A stretch of 64,000 nt of DNA from Raineyella sp. W15-4 (GTDB lineage Bacteria > Actinomycetota > Actinomycetes > Propionibacteriales > Propionibacteriaceae). Position 1 is the stretch's first letter; every line of letters starts with the position of its first letter. The position numbers and the translations under genes are program-made. The stretch is taken from assembly GCF_033170155.1 (NCBI RefSeq), contig NZ_CP137079.1, forward strand, positions 1,922,001 through 1,986,000. The letters are read 5' to 3'. The notes beneath the pieces were generated by a model. The model saw nothing but the letters and a program-made list of their open reading frames with translations. It ran no database searches and was not told the origin of the DNA. Of this stretch, positions 8,375 through 21,382 are shown one piece after another.

Positions 8375-9298
8375 GTGCGCCTCGTCTTCGCCGGTACCCC
8401 GGATGTCGCCCTGCCCAGTCTCGATGCCCTGGTCGCCTCGCACCACGAGGTCGTCGCGGTGGTGACCCGCCCCGACGCCCGCCGGGGCCGCGGCGGCGCG
8501 CTCAGCCCGAGCCCCGTGGCGGCGCGGGCCGCCGAGCTCGGCATCCCGGTGCTGAAGCCCGCCCGGCCGCGCGATCCGGAGTTCCACGACCGGCTGCGCG
8601 AGCTCGCCCCCGATTGCTGCCCCGTCGTCGCGTACGGGGCGCTGCTGCCGGCCGCACTGCTGGATATCCCGGCCCAGGGGTGGATCAACCTGCACTTCTC
8701 GCTGCTGCCCGCCTACCGCGGCGCGGCGCCGGTCCAGGCGGCGATCCTGCACGGCGAGACCGAGACGGGGGCGGTGACCTTCCGGATCGTCGAGGCGCTG
8801 GACGCCGGCCCGGTCTGTGGCACCCTGCGCACCCCGATCGGGCCACGGGAAACGGCGGGCGACCTGCTCGGCCGGCTGGCGGTGTCCGGGGCCGCGTTGC
8901 TGACCGAGACGATGGACCGGATCGAGGACGGCTCCGCCCGATTCGTCGAGCAGTCTGCCGAGGGCGGGACGTACGCCGCCAAGCTGGAGGCCGCGGACGC
9001 CCAACTCGACTGGACCGCCCCGGTCGAGCAGCTCGACCGCCGGATCCGGGCCTGCACCCCTGCGCCGGGGGCCTGGACGACCCTCGACGGGCAGAAGTTC
9101 CGGGTGCACGAGGCGGTCCCCACCGACCGGCCCTCCACCAGCCCGGGGACCGTCGAACGGGACCGGCACAGCGTGCACGTCCACACCGGCACCGGACAGC
9201 TCGAGCTGCTCCGCGTCCAGCCCGCCGGCAAACGGGCGATGGCGGCCACGGACTGGGCCCGCGGGCTGCACGCCGACGCCATCCGGTTCGACCGGTGA
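8375..9298 (+). CDS. fmt: methionyl-tRNA formyltransferase
   Basis: 307 residues. It formylates initiator Met-tRNA with 10-formyl-tetrahydrofolate. The N-terminal MRLVFAGTPDVALPSL, the catalytic NLHFSLLPAYRGAAPVQ segment (Asn and His, with the SLLP signature) and the RIVEALDAGPV aspartate are all present. The C-terminal OB-like domain (IRACTPAPGAWTTL) binds the acceptor stem. The GTG start is set by the conserved N-terminus and by a TAGACT hexamer 6 nt upstream. The stop overlaps the rsmB GTG start by 4 nt (GTGA), indicating translational coupling. Confidence 0.95.
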   Translation: MRLVFAGTPDVALPSLDALVASHHEVVAVVTRPDARRGRGGALSPSPVAARAAELGIPVLKPARPRDPEFHDRLRELAPDCCPVVAYGALLPAALLDIPAQGWINLHFSLLPAYRGAAPVQAAILHGETETGAVTFRIVEALDAGPVCGTLRTPIGPRETAGDLLGRLAVSGAALLTETMDRIEDGSARFVEQSAEGGTYAAKLEAADAQLDWTAPVEQLDRRIRACTPAPGAWTTLDGQKFRVHEAVPTDRPSTSPGTVERDRHSVHVHTGTGQLELLRVQPAGKRAMAATDWARGLHADAIRFDR

Positions 9299-10680
9299 GC
9301 CGGCGTTCCCCCCGCTCGGGTCCGCGCCGGCCGGTCGATCAGGCCCGCCGGGCCGCTTTCGACGCGCTGCGGGCGGTGCATGCCGGTGGGGCGTACGCGA
9401 ACCTGGCACTGACCGACATCCTCGACCGACGCCACCTCGACGAGCGGGACGCCGCCCTGGCCACCGAACTGGTCGCCGGCACCAGCCGACTCCAGGGCAC
9501 GTACGACGCGATCCTCGAGGCCGCGGCCGGCCGGCCGCTGTCGTCCCTCCAGCCGGCGGTGGTCGACGTGCTGCGGCTCGGCACCCACCAAGTGCTGTCG
9601 ATGCGCATTCCGACCCGGGCGGCGGTGGACAGCGCCGTGGACCTCGCCGGCACCGCGATCGGGGAGCGGGTGACCGGCCTGGTGAACGCCGTGCTGCGCA
9701 AGGTCGCCGCGGACAGCCTCGACGAGTGGGTCGACCGCCTGTCGGCCGGAACCACCGGGGTGGCCCACCTCGCGGTGCGGACCCATCATCCGCTGTGGAT
9801 CGCGGAGACCTACGCCGATCTGCTCGGCGAGGAGGCCGCCGTCGCCCTCGAGGCCGACAATCTTGCCCCCCGTCCGACCCTGGTGGTCCGGCCCGGGCTG
9901 GCCGAGCGCGCCGAACTCGTCGCCGCCGGGGCGGTTGCCACCCGCTGGTCCCCGTACGGCGCCGTCGCGGACGGCAACCCGGCCGACTTCGCCGCGGTCC
10001 GGGAGGGCCGGGCGGGGGTGCAGGACGAGGGGTCCCAGCTGGTGGCGCTGGCACTGTCACGAGTGGAGGCCCCGGCCGGGCCGTGGCTGGACATGTGCGC
10101 CGGGCCGGGCGGGAAGGCCGCCCTGCTCACCGGGATCGCCCGGTCCCGGGGCGAGGACGTACTGGCGGCCGAGCTAGCCGAACACCGGGCTGGCCTGGTG
10201 GCGCAGGCACTGCGGGGCTACCGGCCGGCCGGCCGGGTGATCTGTGCCGACGGCACCCGGCCCGCCTGGCCGGCCCGCAGCTTCGCCCGGGTGATGCTCG
10301 ACGCACCGTGCACCGGTCTGGGTGCGCTGCGTCGCCGGCCCGAATCCCGCTGGCGGCACCGCCCCGAGGACCTGGACGACCTGGTTCCGCTGCAGGCGCA
10401 GTTGCTCGTCAGCGCGATCCGGTCGACCCTGCCGGGTGGCGTGGTGGCGTACGTCACCTGCTCCCCGCACGCGTCGGAGACCGAGGACGTCGTGCAGACG
10501 GTCGTCGAGGAACTCGGCGATGACGGGATCGGCACCGAGGTGCTGGACGCACCATCATTCCTGCCAGAGGTGCCGGACTGCGCCCGCCCCGATCCGTGGG
10601 GAGGCGACCGGTTCGTCCAGTTGTGGCCGCACCGGCACGGGACCGATGCGATGTTTCTGGCGCTGCTACGGGTCGGGTGA
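9295..10680 (+). CDS. rsmB: 16S rRNA (cytosine-967 C5)-methyltransferase, RsmB/Sun family
   Basis: 461 residues. An N-terminal NusB-like RNA-binding domain (ARRAAFDALRAVHAGGAYANLAL) precedes a Rossmann methyltransferase. The SAM loop is MCAGPGGKAALLTGIA, motif IV is DAPCTGLGALRRRPES, and the catalytic-cysteine motif is YVTCSPHASETED. This matches rRNA m5C methyltransferases of the RsmB family; the exact target base is inferred from the family. The GTG start overlaps the fmt stop. The same frame is open further upstream across fmt, but only the part from 9295 looks like the family. Its last 15 nt overlap the convergent DUF222/HNH gene. Confidence 0.92.
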   Translation: MSRRSPRSGPRRPVDQARRAAFDALRAVHAGGAYANLALTDILDRRHLDERDAALATELVAGTSRLQGTYDAILEAAAGRPLSSLQPAVVDVLRLGTHQVLSMRIPTRAAVDSAVDLAGTAIGERVTGLVNAVLRKVAADSLDEWVDRLSAGTTGVAHLAVRTHHPLWIAETYADLLGEEAAVALEADNLAPRPTLVVRPGLAERAELVAAGAVATRWSPYGAVADGNPADFAAVREGRAGVQDEGSQLVALALSRVEAPAGPWLDMCAGPGGKAALLTGIARSRGEDVLAAELAEHRAGLVAQALRGYRPAGRVICADGTRPAWPARSFARVMLDAPCTGLGALRRRPESRWRHRPEDLDDLVPLQAQLLVSAIRSTLPGGVVAYVTCSPHASETEDVVQTVVEELGDDGIGTEVLDAPSFLPEVPDCARPDPWGGDRFVQLWPHRHGTDAMFLALLRVG

Positions 10681-12159
10681 GGGCCCGTCTGGTGAGGGCC
10701 GGGGCCGCTGGTGCAGCAGGATGATCTCCAGCGTGCTGTGCTGCCGGTTCCAGCTGCGGGCGCCGCGGTTCGACACCGAATGCACCCGGCCCAGGGGTGT
10801 CTGCCAGATCCACAGGCCGGGCACCGGCTGGGCCACGGAGAATCCACCGTGGGTGCGGGCCCGGTGGACCGTACGACTCAGTGGCCCCAGATTGTCGATC
10901 CGGGTCTGCCCCGGCGCGCCGGGGCGGAACGGCAAGGTGTGGTCCACGTCCAGTCGTCGCGACCGGCGGGTCGACCACGGGAAGACCTCGAAGGGCTGGG
11001 CGGTGCACAGCTTCTCCCGCATCGCCGCCGGCACCTCGTAGGCATCGGTCGCCACCGACTCGCGGTGGTCGATCACCTGGGTGAGACGCACCCGGCTGTC
11101 CGCCAACAGCTCACGCAGCTCGCCCACCAGGGTGGCGCGGCCGCCCTCCACCCGGGCCAGGTCGTCGGGGCCCAGGTGGTCGGCGTGGGTGTGCACGTAG
11201 AGCCGCACCGGTGGGGCGAGACGATCCGGATCGACACCGGTCAGTGCGTCGGCCACCGTGGCGAGCGCGCGCGGGTCATTCCACGCCGCACGCTGCCCCC
11301 GGTCCGGATCCTGCTCGCCCGGCAGCGCCGGCTGAGGGGTGTGGGCCCCGGCCAGGACGGTCACGGCGCGGGCCGGGGTCGCGAGCAGGCCGAGGGCTCG
11401 GGCCTCCCGTTCACCGCTCGGGCGCTGATCGCCGGCCTCGGCGAACACATCAGACAGCCGCCCGACCATCGCCTGCAGATGAATGGCATCGGCGGCGTTG
11501 ACCCGGGCGAACACGGTCCGGGTGCCGGAGTCGTCCTGCCGTCCGAGCCGGAAGCAGCGCTCGGTGCGGGCCCGTTCCTCTTGGCGGCGGGCCTTCTCGG
11601 GGTCGACACGGATCGCCTCGGCCTCCGCCAGAGCGATCGCCCGGCCGAACCCCAGCCCGGCCAGTCGGCCGGCCAGGGCCTCGTCCACTGCTCGCGCCTG
11701 TTCCCGGGACAGGCCCCGGGTGGCGCACAGCGCCGCGACCCGACGGGCCAGGGCGACCGGGAGCTCCGCCGCCAGCACCGCCTCCCACAGCCGCGGCAGC
11801 CGGTGGCGCAGATCCAGCACGTCGGCGATCAACCGGCGGGCGGCATACGGTGTGGTGCCCAGCAGCGGGCCGAGCTCCAGATGCAGGAACTCCGGGATCC
11901 TCGGCGTGCCGTCAGCGCCTCCCGGGACCATCGCGGTGCGTCCGGGCAGCATCCCGTCCTGCGCGGGAGGGATCGGCGCCTGGTCGCACAGGTGCGCCAC
12001 CAGCACGAGTTCACGCGCTTCCACCCCGGCACGCAAGGACCGCAACGCTCGGAGGTGGTCACCGGTCGCGACCGGATCGGCGGGCAGCGGCCCGCCCGGC
12101 GACACCCAACCCAGGGCATCTCCCCCGTCCCGCCAGGGACGATCCTCGCTCGCGATCAT
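10666..12159 (-). CDS. DUF222 / HNH endonuclease-domain protein (13E12-like)
   Basis: 497 residues. The N-terminal two thirds is the alpha-helical DUF222 domain found in actinobacterial 13E12-repeat proteins (ELGPLLGTTPYAARRLIADVLDLRHRLP). The C-terminus has an HNH-type motif: DVDHTLPFRPG, then RIDNLGPLSRTVHRARTHGGF. Such genes are scattered and multi-copy in Propionibacteriales and mycobacteria, and some have intein-like or mobile histories. A nuclease role is likely but untested. The ATG follows a TAGACT hexamer with 6-nt spacing, so it is probably leaderless. Its 3' end overlaps rsmB by 15 nt, and it is not part of the coaBC operon upstream. Confidence 0.75.
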   Translation of the reverse strand: MIASEDRPWRDGGDALGWVSPGGPLPADPVATGDHLRALRSLRAGVEARELVLVAHLCDQAPIPPAQDGMLPGRTAMVPGGADGTPRIPEFLHLELGPLLGTTPYAARRLIADVLDLRHRLPRLWEAVLAAELPVALARRVAALCATRGLSREQARAVDEALAGRLAGLGFGRAIALAEAEAIRVDPEKARRQEERARTERCFRLGRQDDSGTRTVFARVNAADAIHLQAMVGRLSDVFAEAGDQRPSGEREARALGLLATPARAVTVLAGAHTPQPALPGEQDPDRGQRAAWNDPRALATVADALTGVDPDRLAPPVRLYVHTHADHLGPDDLARVEGGRATLVGELRELLADSRVRLTQVIDHRESVATDAYEVPAAMREKLCTAQPFEVFPWSTRRSRRLDVDHTLPFRPGAPGQTRIDNLGPLSRTVHRARTHGGFSVAQPVPGLWIWQTPLGRVHSVSNRGARSWNRQHSTLEIILLHQRPRPSPDGPSPDP

Positions 12160-12165
12160 GACATC

Positions 12166-12171
12166 AGTCTA
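12166..12171 (-). promoter_or_regulatory. -10-like TAGACT for the DUF222/HNH gene (probably leaderless)
   Basis: On the minus strand TAGACT ends 6 nt before the ATG at 12159. The rest of the 106-nt gap to coaBC is comparatively AT-rich and holds no gene I can see. Confidence 0.45.
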
Positions 12172-12265
12172 CGGGAGACCTCAGACAATTCAAACAAGCG
12201 TACGTATAGAGCGGACGGTGATGACCGCCACAGAGAATTTTCGCCGACGCGTGGGCGGTACGCCT

Positions 12266-13504
12266 TCAGGGCGTGACGGGGTGCGCGGGATGCCCGCGGT
12301 GCGCCAGCACGGCGTCGACGATCGAGTGGGCGACCACGTCCTTGCTGCCGGCACACTCCGCGACGATCCCCGCACGGTCGATGATCACCGCCGCGGTGTC
12401 GGCGTCGCCGAAGACCCTGCCACCGCTGACGTCGTTGCAGACCAGCAGGTCGGCGCCCTTGCGGGCCAGCTTGGCGGTGCCGAGTCGCACCAGTTCGGCA
12501 CGGTTGTCGGCGGTCTCCGCGGCGAAGCCGACGACCGTCTGGCCGGGCCGCCGACCGGCGGCCAGGGCCGCCAGCACATCGGTCGTCTGGACCAGGTCGA
12601 GGGTCAGTCCCTCCCGGCCTTCCTTCTTGATCTTGTGCTCGGCGGGCCGCGCGGCGGTGAAGTCGGCCGGCGCGGCCGCCATGATCACCACGTCGGCCGC
12701 CGGGGCGAGCTCCGTCATCACCTCGGCGAGGTCCCCGGTCGAGACGACCCGGCGGACCGCTACCCCGGCGGGCGGCTCGTGGTCCATCCGCGCCGCCACC
12801 AGGGTCACCTCGGCGCCGCGCAGCCGAGCGGCCCGGGCGATGCCGATGCCCATCAGCCCCGAGGAATGGTTGCCGAGGAATCGCACCGGGTCGAGGGCCT
12901 CCTGGGTGCCACCGGCGGAGACCACCACCCGCAGCCCGGCCAGGTCCCGCGCCGCAGCGGGGCCGGCCAGCGCCGGCAGCTCCAGCAGCGTCTCCGCCAC
13001 CGCGCGGATCTCCACCGGATCGGGCAGCCGGCCGGGCCCGGAATCAGCCCCGGTGAGTCGCCCGGAGTCGGGATCGGCGACCACCGCTCCCCGCTCCCGC
13101 AGTGTCGCCACATTGGCCCGGGTGGCGGCGTGCAGCCACATCTCGGTGTGCATGGCGGGAAACACAACCACCGGACAGCGCGCGGTGAGCAGGATGTTGG
13201 TGAGCAGGTCATCGGCCCGTCCGGCGGCGGCGCGGGCGAGCAGATCCGCCGTCGCCGGAGCGACCAGGACCAGGTCGGCCTGTTGGCCGAGGCGGACGTG
13301 CGGGACCTCGGCGGCCCCGGGCCACACCTCGGTGGCCACCGGGTGCCCGGACAGCGCCTCCCAGGTGGTGGCGCCGACGAAGTTCAGCGCGTTCGCGGTC
13401 GGCACCACGCGGACGTCATGACCCGAGTCCCGGAGCCGTCGGATGACCTCGCAGGCCTTGTAGGCGGCGATGCCACCGGCGACACCGAGGATGACCCGAG
13501 CCAT
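12266..13504 (-). CDS. coaBC: bifunctional phosphopantothenoylcysteine decarboxylase / phosphopantothenate-cysteine ligase
   Basis: 412 residues. It carries out two steps of coenzyme A synthesis. The N-terminal CoaC flavoprotein domain starts with VILGVAGGIAAYKACEVIRRLR and contains APATADLL and FPAMHTEMW; the C-terminal CoaB domain contains VVSAGGTQEALDPVRFLGNHSSG and the KIKK motif before LVQTTDVLAAL. Length and domain order are normal. It starts 9 nt after rpoZ and ends the gmk-rpoZ-coaBC run, a common actinobacterial order. Confidence 0.95.
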   Translation of the reverse strand: MARVILGVAGGIAAYKACEVIRRLRDSGHDVRVVPTANALNFVGATTWEALSGHPVATEVWPGAAEVPHVRLGQQADLVLVAPATADLLARAAAGRADDLLTNILLTARCPVVVFPAMHTEMWLHAATRANVATLRERGAVVADPDSGRLTGADSGPGRLPDPVEIRAVAETLLELPALAGPAAARDLAGLRVVVSAGGTQEALDPVRFLGNHSSGLMGIGIARAARLRGAEVTLVAARMDHEPPAGVAVRRVVSTGDLAEVMTELAPAADVVIMAAAPADFTAARPAEHKIKKEGREGLTLDLVQTTDVLAALAAGRRPGQTVVGFAAETADNRAELVRLGTAKLARKGADLLVCNDVSGGRVFGDADTAAVIIDRAGIVAECAGSKDVVAHSIVDAVLAHRGHPAHPVTP

Positions 13505-13513
13505 GGCCGCAGA

Positions 13514-13942
13514 TCACTCCTGCGTGTCGGTCGCGGTGTCGGTCGGCTGCTCGGTCTCCGGCTCGGCGGTGGGCAGGTCGAACCCCTCGCCGGCGTCGAG
13601 GCCGTCCCCGAAGTCGTACGACCCGAAGTCGCCCTCCATGAAGTCCTCACCGAAGGCGGCCTGCTGGGCCGCGGCCTCGGCCTCGGGATCGATCTCGGTG
13701 AACTCCAGCAGCCCCTCGTTGATCTCGCGCAGCGCGATCGACAGCGGCTTCTCCTGGATCTCGGTCTCGACCAGCGGGCCGACGTTCTCCAGCAGCCCAC
13801 CACCGAGTTGGGCGTAGTAGGCGTTGATCTGGCGAGCACGCTTCGCGGCGAACAGCACCAGGCGGTACTTCGAGTCGACCCGCGTCAGCAGGTCGTCGAT
13901 CGGGGGGTTCGTGATTCCCGGGGGCGTGGATTCAGTAGTCAA
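13514..13942 (-). CDS. rpoZ: RNA polymerase omega subunit
   Basis: 142 residues from the TTG at 13942, which follows AGAGG by 6 nt; another in-frame TTG lies at 13957. The core is standard: [35 protein letters not shown], then [12 protein letters not shown]. Omega helps assemble and stabilise RNA polymerase and binds near the ppGpp site in some bacteria. The protein carries an extra acidic tail of about 50 residues rich in Glu, Asp and Thr, as in several actinobacterial omega subunits. It sits 39 nt after gmk and 9 nt before coaBC. Confidence 0.93.
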   Translation of the reverse strand: MTTESTPPGITNPPIDDLLTRVDSKYRLVLFAAKRARQINAYYAQLGGGLLENVGPLVETEIQEKPLSIALREINEGLLEFTEIDPEAEAAAQQAAFGEDFMEGDFGSYDFGDGLDAGEGFDLPTAEPETEQPTDTATDTQE

Positions 13943-13981
13943 GATCAGCCTCTGCAACCTAGGAGCGTGGCACCGACGGTG

Positions 13982-14542
13982 TCACAGACCACACAACTCT
14001 ACCAGCTTGTCAACGGTTCGCCCGACATCGTCGTTGACGAGGACGGCGTCGAACTCGTCACGTGCCGCCATCTCGGTGGCGGCGGTCTCCAGCCGCCGCG
14101 CCTGCTGCTCGGGCGTCTCGGTCCCCCGGCCCTGCAGCCGGCGGACCAGTTCCTGCGGGCTCGGCGGTGCCAGGAAGACGAAGTACGCCTCCGGACAGTT
14201 CTCCTTGACCTGCCGGGCGCCCTGCAGGTCGATCTCCAGGATGACCGTACGCCCGGCGGCGACCGCCCGGTCGACCGGCTCGCGCGGCGTGCCGTAGCGC
14301 GCAGCCCCGTGCACCTCGGCCCATTCCAGCAGGCCGCCGGAGGCGATCAGCTCGTCGAACTCGGCGTCCGAGACGAACCAGTAGTGCACCCCGTCACGCT
14401 CTCCCGGCCGGGCCGGCCGGGTGGTGGCGGAGATCGACACGTACGCCTCCGGGTGCAACTCGCGCAGCCGGGCCATCACGGTGCCCTTGCCGACCGCGGT
14501 GGGACCCGACAGCACGACCACTCGACCGGGGCCAACCGTCAC
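13982..14542 (-). CDS. gmk: guanylate kinase
   Basis: 186 residues. It converts GMP to GDP with ATP. The P-loop is [13 protein letters not shown] near the N-terminus, the GMP-binding region is [19 protein letters not shown], and the lid region is [19 protein letters not shown]. Length is normal. Its start overlaps the mihF stop by 4 nt (ATGA), so the two are translationally coupled, which is the classic actinobacterial mihF-gmk-rpoZ arrangement. Confidence 0.95.
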   Translation of the reverse strand: MTVGPGRVVVLSGPTAVGKGTVMARLRELHPEAYVSISATTRPARPGERDGVHYWFVSDAEFDELIASGGLLEWAEVHGAARYGTPREPVDRAVAAGRTVILEIDLQGARQVKENCPEAYFVFLAPPSPQELVRRLQGRGTETPEQQARRLETAATEMAARDEFDAVLVNDDVGRTVDKLVELCGL

Positions 14543-14850
14543 GAGAACTCCTTCTTCAGGGCGGCGATCTGATGACGCCCCAAGCCGCGCAGCCTCCTTC
14601 CGGAAGCGATGTCGAACCGGTCCATCAGTACCTCGGCGCGCTTGGGGCCGACCCGCGAGACGGACTTCAGCAGGTCGACCACGCGGATGTGGGCGATGAT
14701 ATCGTCCTCGGCGGCCAGATCCAGCACGTCCCCCACGGTAAGCTCACCGGCCCTGACCTTCGCCTTGATCGTGGCACGTTCCCGGCGGGCCCGCGCAGCC
14801 GCCGCGCGGGCGTCCTGCAGCTGTTCCTCGCTCAAGGGTGGGATCGGCAC
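14539..14850 (-). CDS. mihF: integration host factor, actinobacterial type
   Basis: 103 residues. The C-terminal helix-two-turn-helix segment ([22 protein letters not shown], then [19 protein letters not shown]) matches actinobacterial IHF, a nucleoid DNA-binding protein unrelated to proteobacterial IHF. The basic N-terminal helix ([13 protein letters not shown]) is also typical. The GTG at 14850 is chosen because AAAGGGG lies just upstream; the open frame continues upstream without similarity. It lies between pyrF (47 nt) and gmk (4-nt overlap). Confidence 0.9.
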   Translation of the reverse strand: MPIPPLSEEQLQDARAAAARARRERATIKAKVRAGELTVGDVLDLAAEDDIIAHIRVVDLLKSVSRVGPKRAEVLMDRFDIASGRRLRGLGRHQIAALKKEFS

Positions 14851-14897
14851 CGTGGCCCCTTTCGAATGACGTCTCCCCCGCTGGTACGGCTTGCAGG

Positions 14898-15725
14898 TTA
14901 GACCATGGAGTTGACCTGCTGACGAGCGGCCTGACGCAGTGCCTCCGCGTCGGGCCCCGCGCCCATCACACCACGACTCGTGGTCGGCAGCACATTCCCT
15001 AGTGAGGCGCCGAAAATGGCCGGCAGATCGGTCACCTTCCCGCCCTGGGCGCCGATCCCGGGGGCCAGGATCGACCCGTTGAAGGCGTCCAGGTCGATGC
15101 CGGTGTCGAGCCGGGTGGCGCCGACCACCAGGCCGACCGGGCCGAGCGGTCCGGGGAACTGACGATTCGTGTGGGCGGCGGCGTCGACGATCTGCTGGGC
15201 GACCGGGCGGCCGTCGATGCCCGTCGCGAGCTGGACGTGGTCCCCCTCGGGGTTGGAGGTGCGGGCCAGCACGTACACGCCCCGTCCGTGCTCGACCGCC
15301 AGGTCGACGGCCGGCTGCAGCGAGCCGTAGCCGAGATAGGGGCTCAGGGTGATCGCGTCGGCGGCCAGCGGTGCATCGTCGAGGAGGTACGCGCGGGCGT
15401 ACCCGGCCATGGTGGAGCCGATGTCGCCGCGTTTGACGTCGAGGATCGACACCGCCCCGGCCGCCCGGATGTCGGCCAGCACCCGCTCCAGCACGGCGAT
15501 CCCCGCGGCCCCGTACTCCTCGAACAGGGCCGACTGCGGCTTGAACACCGCCACCGTCCCGCCCAGCGCCTCGACCATCCCCCGGGCGCACGCCTCCAGG
15601 CCGGCCACTGTGTGCGGCAGGCCCCAGCTGTCGAGGATCGACGGGTGCGGGTCGATCCCCACGCAGAGTCGGCCGCGCGCGGCGGTGACGGCGGTGAGCA
15701 GGGCGGTGTAACTGGTGTCGGGCAT
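14898..15725 (-). CDS. pyrF: orotidine 5'-phosphate decarboxylase (type 2)
   Basis: 275 residues. It makes UMP from OMP, the last step of pyrimidine synthesis. The longer type-2 form is identified by RLCVGIDPHPSIL, FKPQSALFEEYGAAG and the catalytic ILDVKRGDIGSTMAGYA (Lys-Asp pair), with ILAPGIGAQGG as the phosphate loop. ATG at 15725 lies 1 nt after the pyrD stop (TGAcATG), so the two are coupled. The frame is open further upstream but overlaps pyrD without similarity. Confidence 0.95.
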   Translation of the reverse strand: MPDTSYTALLTAVTAARGRLCVGIDPHPSILDSWGLPHTVAGLEACARGMVEALGGTVAVFKPQSALFEEYGAAGIAVLERVLADIRAAGAVSILDVKRGDIGSTMAGYARAYLLDDAPLAADAITLSPYLGYGSLQPAVDLAVEHGRGVYVLARTSNPEGDHVQLATGIDGRPVAQQIVDAAAHTNRQFPGPLGPVGLVVGATRLDTGIDLDAFNGSILAPGIGAQGGKVTDLPAIFGASLGNVLPTTSRGVMGAGPDAEALRQAARQQVNSMV

Positions 15726-15726
15726 G

Positions 15727-16842
15727 TCAGTCTCGCTCCGTGAGGCGGTCCAGTCGGTTGATGTCACGGACCAGTCCGGGCCCGCCGTAGATGAAGCCGG
15801 TGAAGACCTGCACCAGCGCCGCGCCGGCCTGCAGCATCGCCCGGGCATCGTCGGCGGTCATGATGCCGCCGACACCGATCACCGGCAACGTGGTGTGGCG
15901 GGTGACGTACGACACCACCGCCAGTGCCCGGGCGGTCAGCGGGGCGCCGGACAGGCCGCCCGGCTGAGCCCCGGTCGGCCTGTCCTCGGGCGCCAGGCCG
16001 TCCCGGGCCAGGGTGGTGTTGGTGGCGATCACCCCGGCGGCCCCGGCCGCCTCGCAGACCTCCAGCGCCTGGTCGATCGCGGGCCACTCCAGATCGGGGG
16101 CGATCTTGACGAAGACCGGCACCGGCCCGAGGGCCGACTGGGCCGATTCCTCCGCCTGGACGGCGGCCTCGGCGACCAGCGCCCGGACCAGCCCGGACAG
16201 CTCCTCGGCCCCCTGGAGGGACCGCAGACCCGGCGTGTTCGGGCTGGAGACGTTGATGGCCAGGTAGTCGACCAGGTGCACCAGCCGCCGCAGCGACGAC
16301 AGGTAGTCCTCGACCGCATCCGCCAGCGCGACGGCCTTCGTCTTGCCGATCGACACCCCGACCGGCATCCCGGCGGCGAGATTGCCGCGCCGGACCCCGG
16401 CGAGCTCCAGCCGGGCCGCGATCGCCGCGGACCCGGCGTTGTTGAAGCCCATCCGGTTGATCACCCCGTGGCTGGCCCGCAGCCGGTACATCCGCGGCTT
16501 CGGGTTGCCGGGTTGGGGCCGGCCGGTGACGGTGCCGAACTCGACGTGGGAGAAGCCCAGCCGGGCCCACGCCTGCAGCGCCCGGGCGTCCTTGTCCATC
16601 CCGGCGGCCAGGCCGACCGGCCCGGCGAACCGGATCCCGGCCACCTCGACCGGACGGCCGCGGCTGCCGAACGCCAGTTCGAGGACGGCCCGGCGGGCCG
16701 GCGTACGCCCCCACCAGGCCAGCCAGTCGAGGGTGGTTTCGTGGGCGACCTCCGGGTCGCCGCCGCCGAGCCGGAACAGCAGCGGGCGGCCGACGGCACC
16801 GTACGCTGCGTCGACCAGCGCCCCGGGCAGGTGCGGCGCCAT
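15727..16842 (-). CDS. pyrD: dihydroorotate dehydrogenase, class 2 (quinone-linked)
   Basis: 371 residues. It oxidises dihydroorotate to orotate and passes electrons to quinone at the membrane. The extra N-terminal helical segment ([22 protein letters not shown]) marks class 2. FMN and substrate motifs include [44 protein letters not shown] and the catalytic-serine region [14 protein letters not shown]. It starts 1 nt after the carB stop and ends 1 nt before pyrF, within a tight carA-carB-pyrD-pyrF run. Confidence 0.95.
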   Translation of the reverse strand: MAPHLPGALVDAAYGAVGRPLLFRLGGGDPEVAHETTLDWLAWWGRTPARRAVLELAFGSRGRPVEVAGIRFAGPVGLAAGMDKDARALQAWARLGFSHVEFGTVTGRPQPGNPKPRMYRLRASHGVINRMGFNNAGSAAIAARLELAGVRRGNLAAGMPVGVSIGKTKAVALADAVEDYLSSLRRLVHLVDYLAINVSSPNTPGLRSLQGAEELSGLVRALVAEAAVQAEESAQSALGPVPVFVKIAPDLEWPAIDQALEVCEAAGAAGVIATNTTLARDGLAPEDRPTGAQPGGLSGAPLTARALAVVSYVTRHTTLPVIGVGGIMTADDARAMLQAGAALVQVFTGFIYGGPGLVRDINRLDRLTERD

Positions 16843-16843
16843 C

Positions 16844-20200
<3,357 letters not shown>

Positions 20201-20201
20201 C

Positions 20202-21341
20202 TCAGGCCTCCATCAGGGCGACGAAGCGGTCGAACAGGTAGCTGGCGTCGTGCGGTCCGGCGGCGGCCTCCGGGTGGTACTGCACCGAGAAGGCGGTCAG
20301 CCGGCCCGCGGCGTCGTGCAGCGAGAGCCCCTCGACGACATCGTCGTTCAGATTGACGTGGCTCACCCGGGCCTCACCGTACGGGGTGGCGGTGCCGCCC
20401 TGCCGGGGGGCGTCGACGGCGAACCCATGGTTGTGCGCGGTGATCTCGACCTTGCCGGTGGACAGGTCCTGCACCGGCTGGTTGATCCCGCGATGGCCGT
20501 ACTTCAGCTTGTAGGTGCCGAAGCCGAGGGCCCGGCCGAAGAGCTGGTTGCCGAAGCAGATCCCGAAGAACGGCGTCCCAGCAGCGAGCACCTGCCGCAG
20601 CAGCGCCACCTGGGCGTCCGCGGTGGCCGGGTCGCCGGGGCCGTTGGAGAAGAACACCCCGTCCGGCCGGATCGCCATCAGCTGCTCGTACGTCACGTCG
20701 GCGGGGAAGACGGTGGTCTGCACGCCCCGCTCGGCGAGCCGGTGCGGGGTCATCGACTTGATCCCGAGGTCGACCGCGGCGAGGGTGAGCGTCCTGCCTG
20801 CCGTCCGGCTGGTCCCGATCGCGGGGACGACGTACGGCTTGCCGGTGGTGACGTCGCCGACGAGGTTCTGCCCGGCCATCGACGGCTGGGCCAGCACCCG
20901 GGCCAGCAGGGCCTGCGGGTCGGTCTCGGTGGTGGAGATCGCCATCCGCATCGCGCCGCGTTCGCGCAGGTGGCGGGTCAGTTCCCGGGTGTCCACGCCG
21001 GCGATGCCGACGGTCCCCTGGGCGCGCATCGCCTCCTCCAGGCTGCGCCGGGACCGCCAGTTGGACGGCACCCGGGCGAGGTCGCGGACGACGTAGCCGG
21101 CGACCCAGATCCGGGCGGACTCGTCGTCCTCGTCGTTCCAGCCGGTGTTGCCGATGTGCGGGGCGGTCGCGACGACGATCTGGTTGCGGTACGACGGGTC
21201 GGTGAGGGTCTCCTGGTAGCCGGTCATGCCGGTGGAGAAGACCGCCTCGCCGAAGGTCTCCCCTTCGGCCCCGAAGGAGGTGCCGACGAGGTGTCGACCA
21301 TCCTCCAGGACAAGCAATGCGCGGTGACGGGCGGCAGGCAT
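20202..21341 (-). CDS. carA: carbamoyl-phosphate synthase, small (glutaminase) subunit
   Basis: 379 residues. It hydrolyses glutamine and channels ammonia to CarB. The N-terminal small-subunit domain ([21 protein letters not shown]) is followed by a class I glutamine amidotransferase: nucleophile Cys in [15 protein letters not shown], and His/Glu in [13 protein letters not shown]. The GICFGNQ variant of the usual GICLGHQ is common in actinobacteria. It is 41 nt after nusB; pyrR, pyrB and pyrC, often found between nusB and carA, are absent here. Confidence 0.96.
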   Translation of the reverse strand: MPAARHRALLVLEDGRHLVGTSFGAEGETFGEAVFSTGMTGYQETLTDPSYRNQIVVATAPHIGNTGWNDEDDESARIWVAGYVVRDLARVPSNWRSRRSLEEAMRAQGTVGIAGVDTRELTRHLRERGAMRMAISTTETDPQALLARVLAQPSMAGQNLVGDVTTGKPYVVPAIGTSRTAGRTLTLAAVDLGIKSMTPHRLAERGVQTTVFPADVTYEQLMAIRPDGVFFSNGPGDPATADAQVALLRQVLAAGTPFFGICFGNQLFGRALGFGTYKLKYGHRGINQPVQDLSTGKVEITAHNHGFAVDAPRQGGTATPYGEARVSHVNLNDDVVEGLSLHDAAGRLTAFSVQYHPEAAAGPHDASYLFDRFVALMEA

Positions 21342-21382
21342 AGGAGGACGGGTCCTTTCGGGTCGGTCAACGATCAGACGAT

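Noticed and set aside
11483-14572. A very long plus-strand open frame opposite the HNH, coaBC, rpoZ and gmk genes
   Set aside because: It spans four well-supported minus-strand genes and their gaps, a GC-driven shadow.
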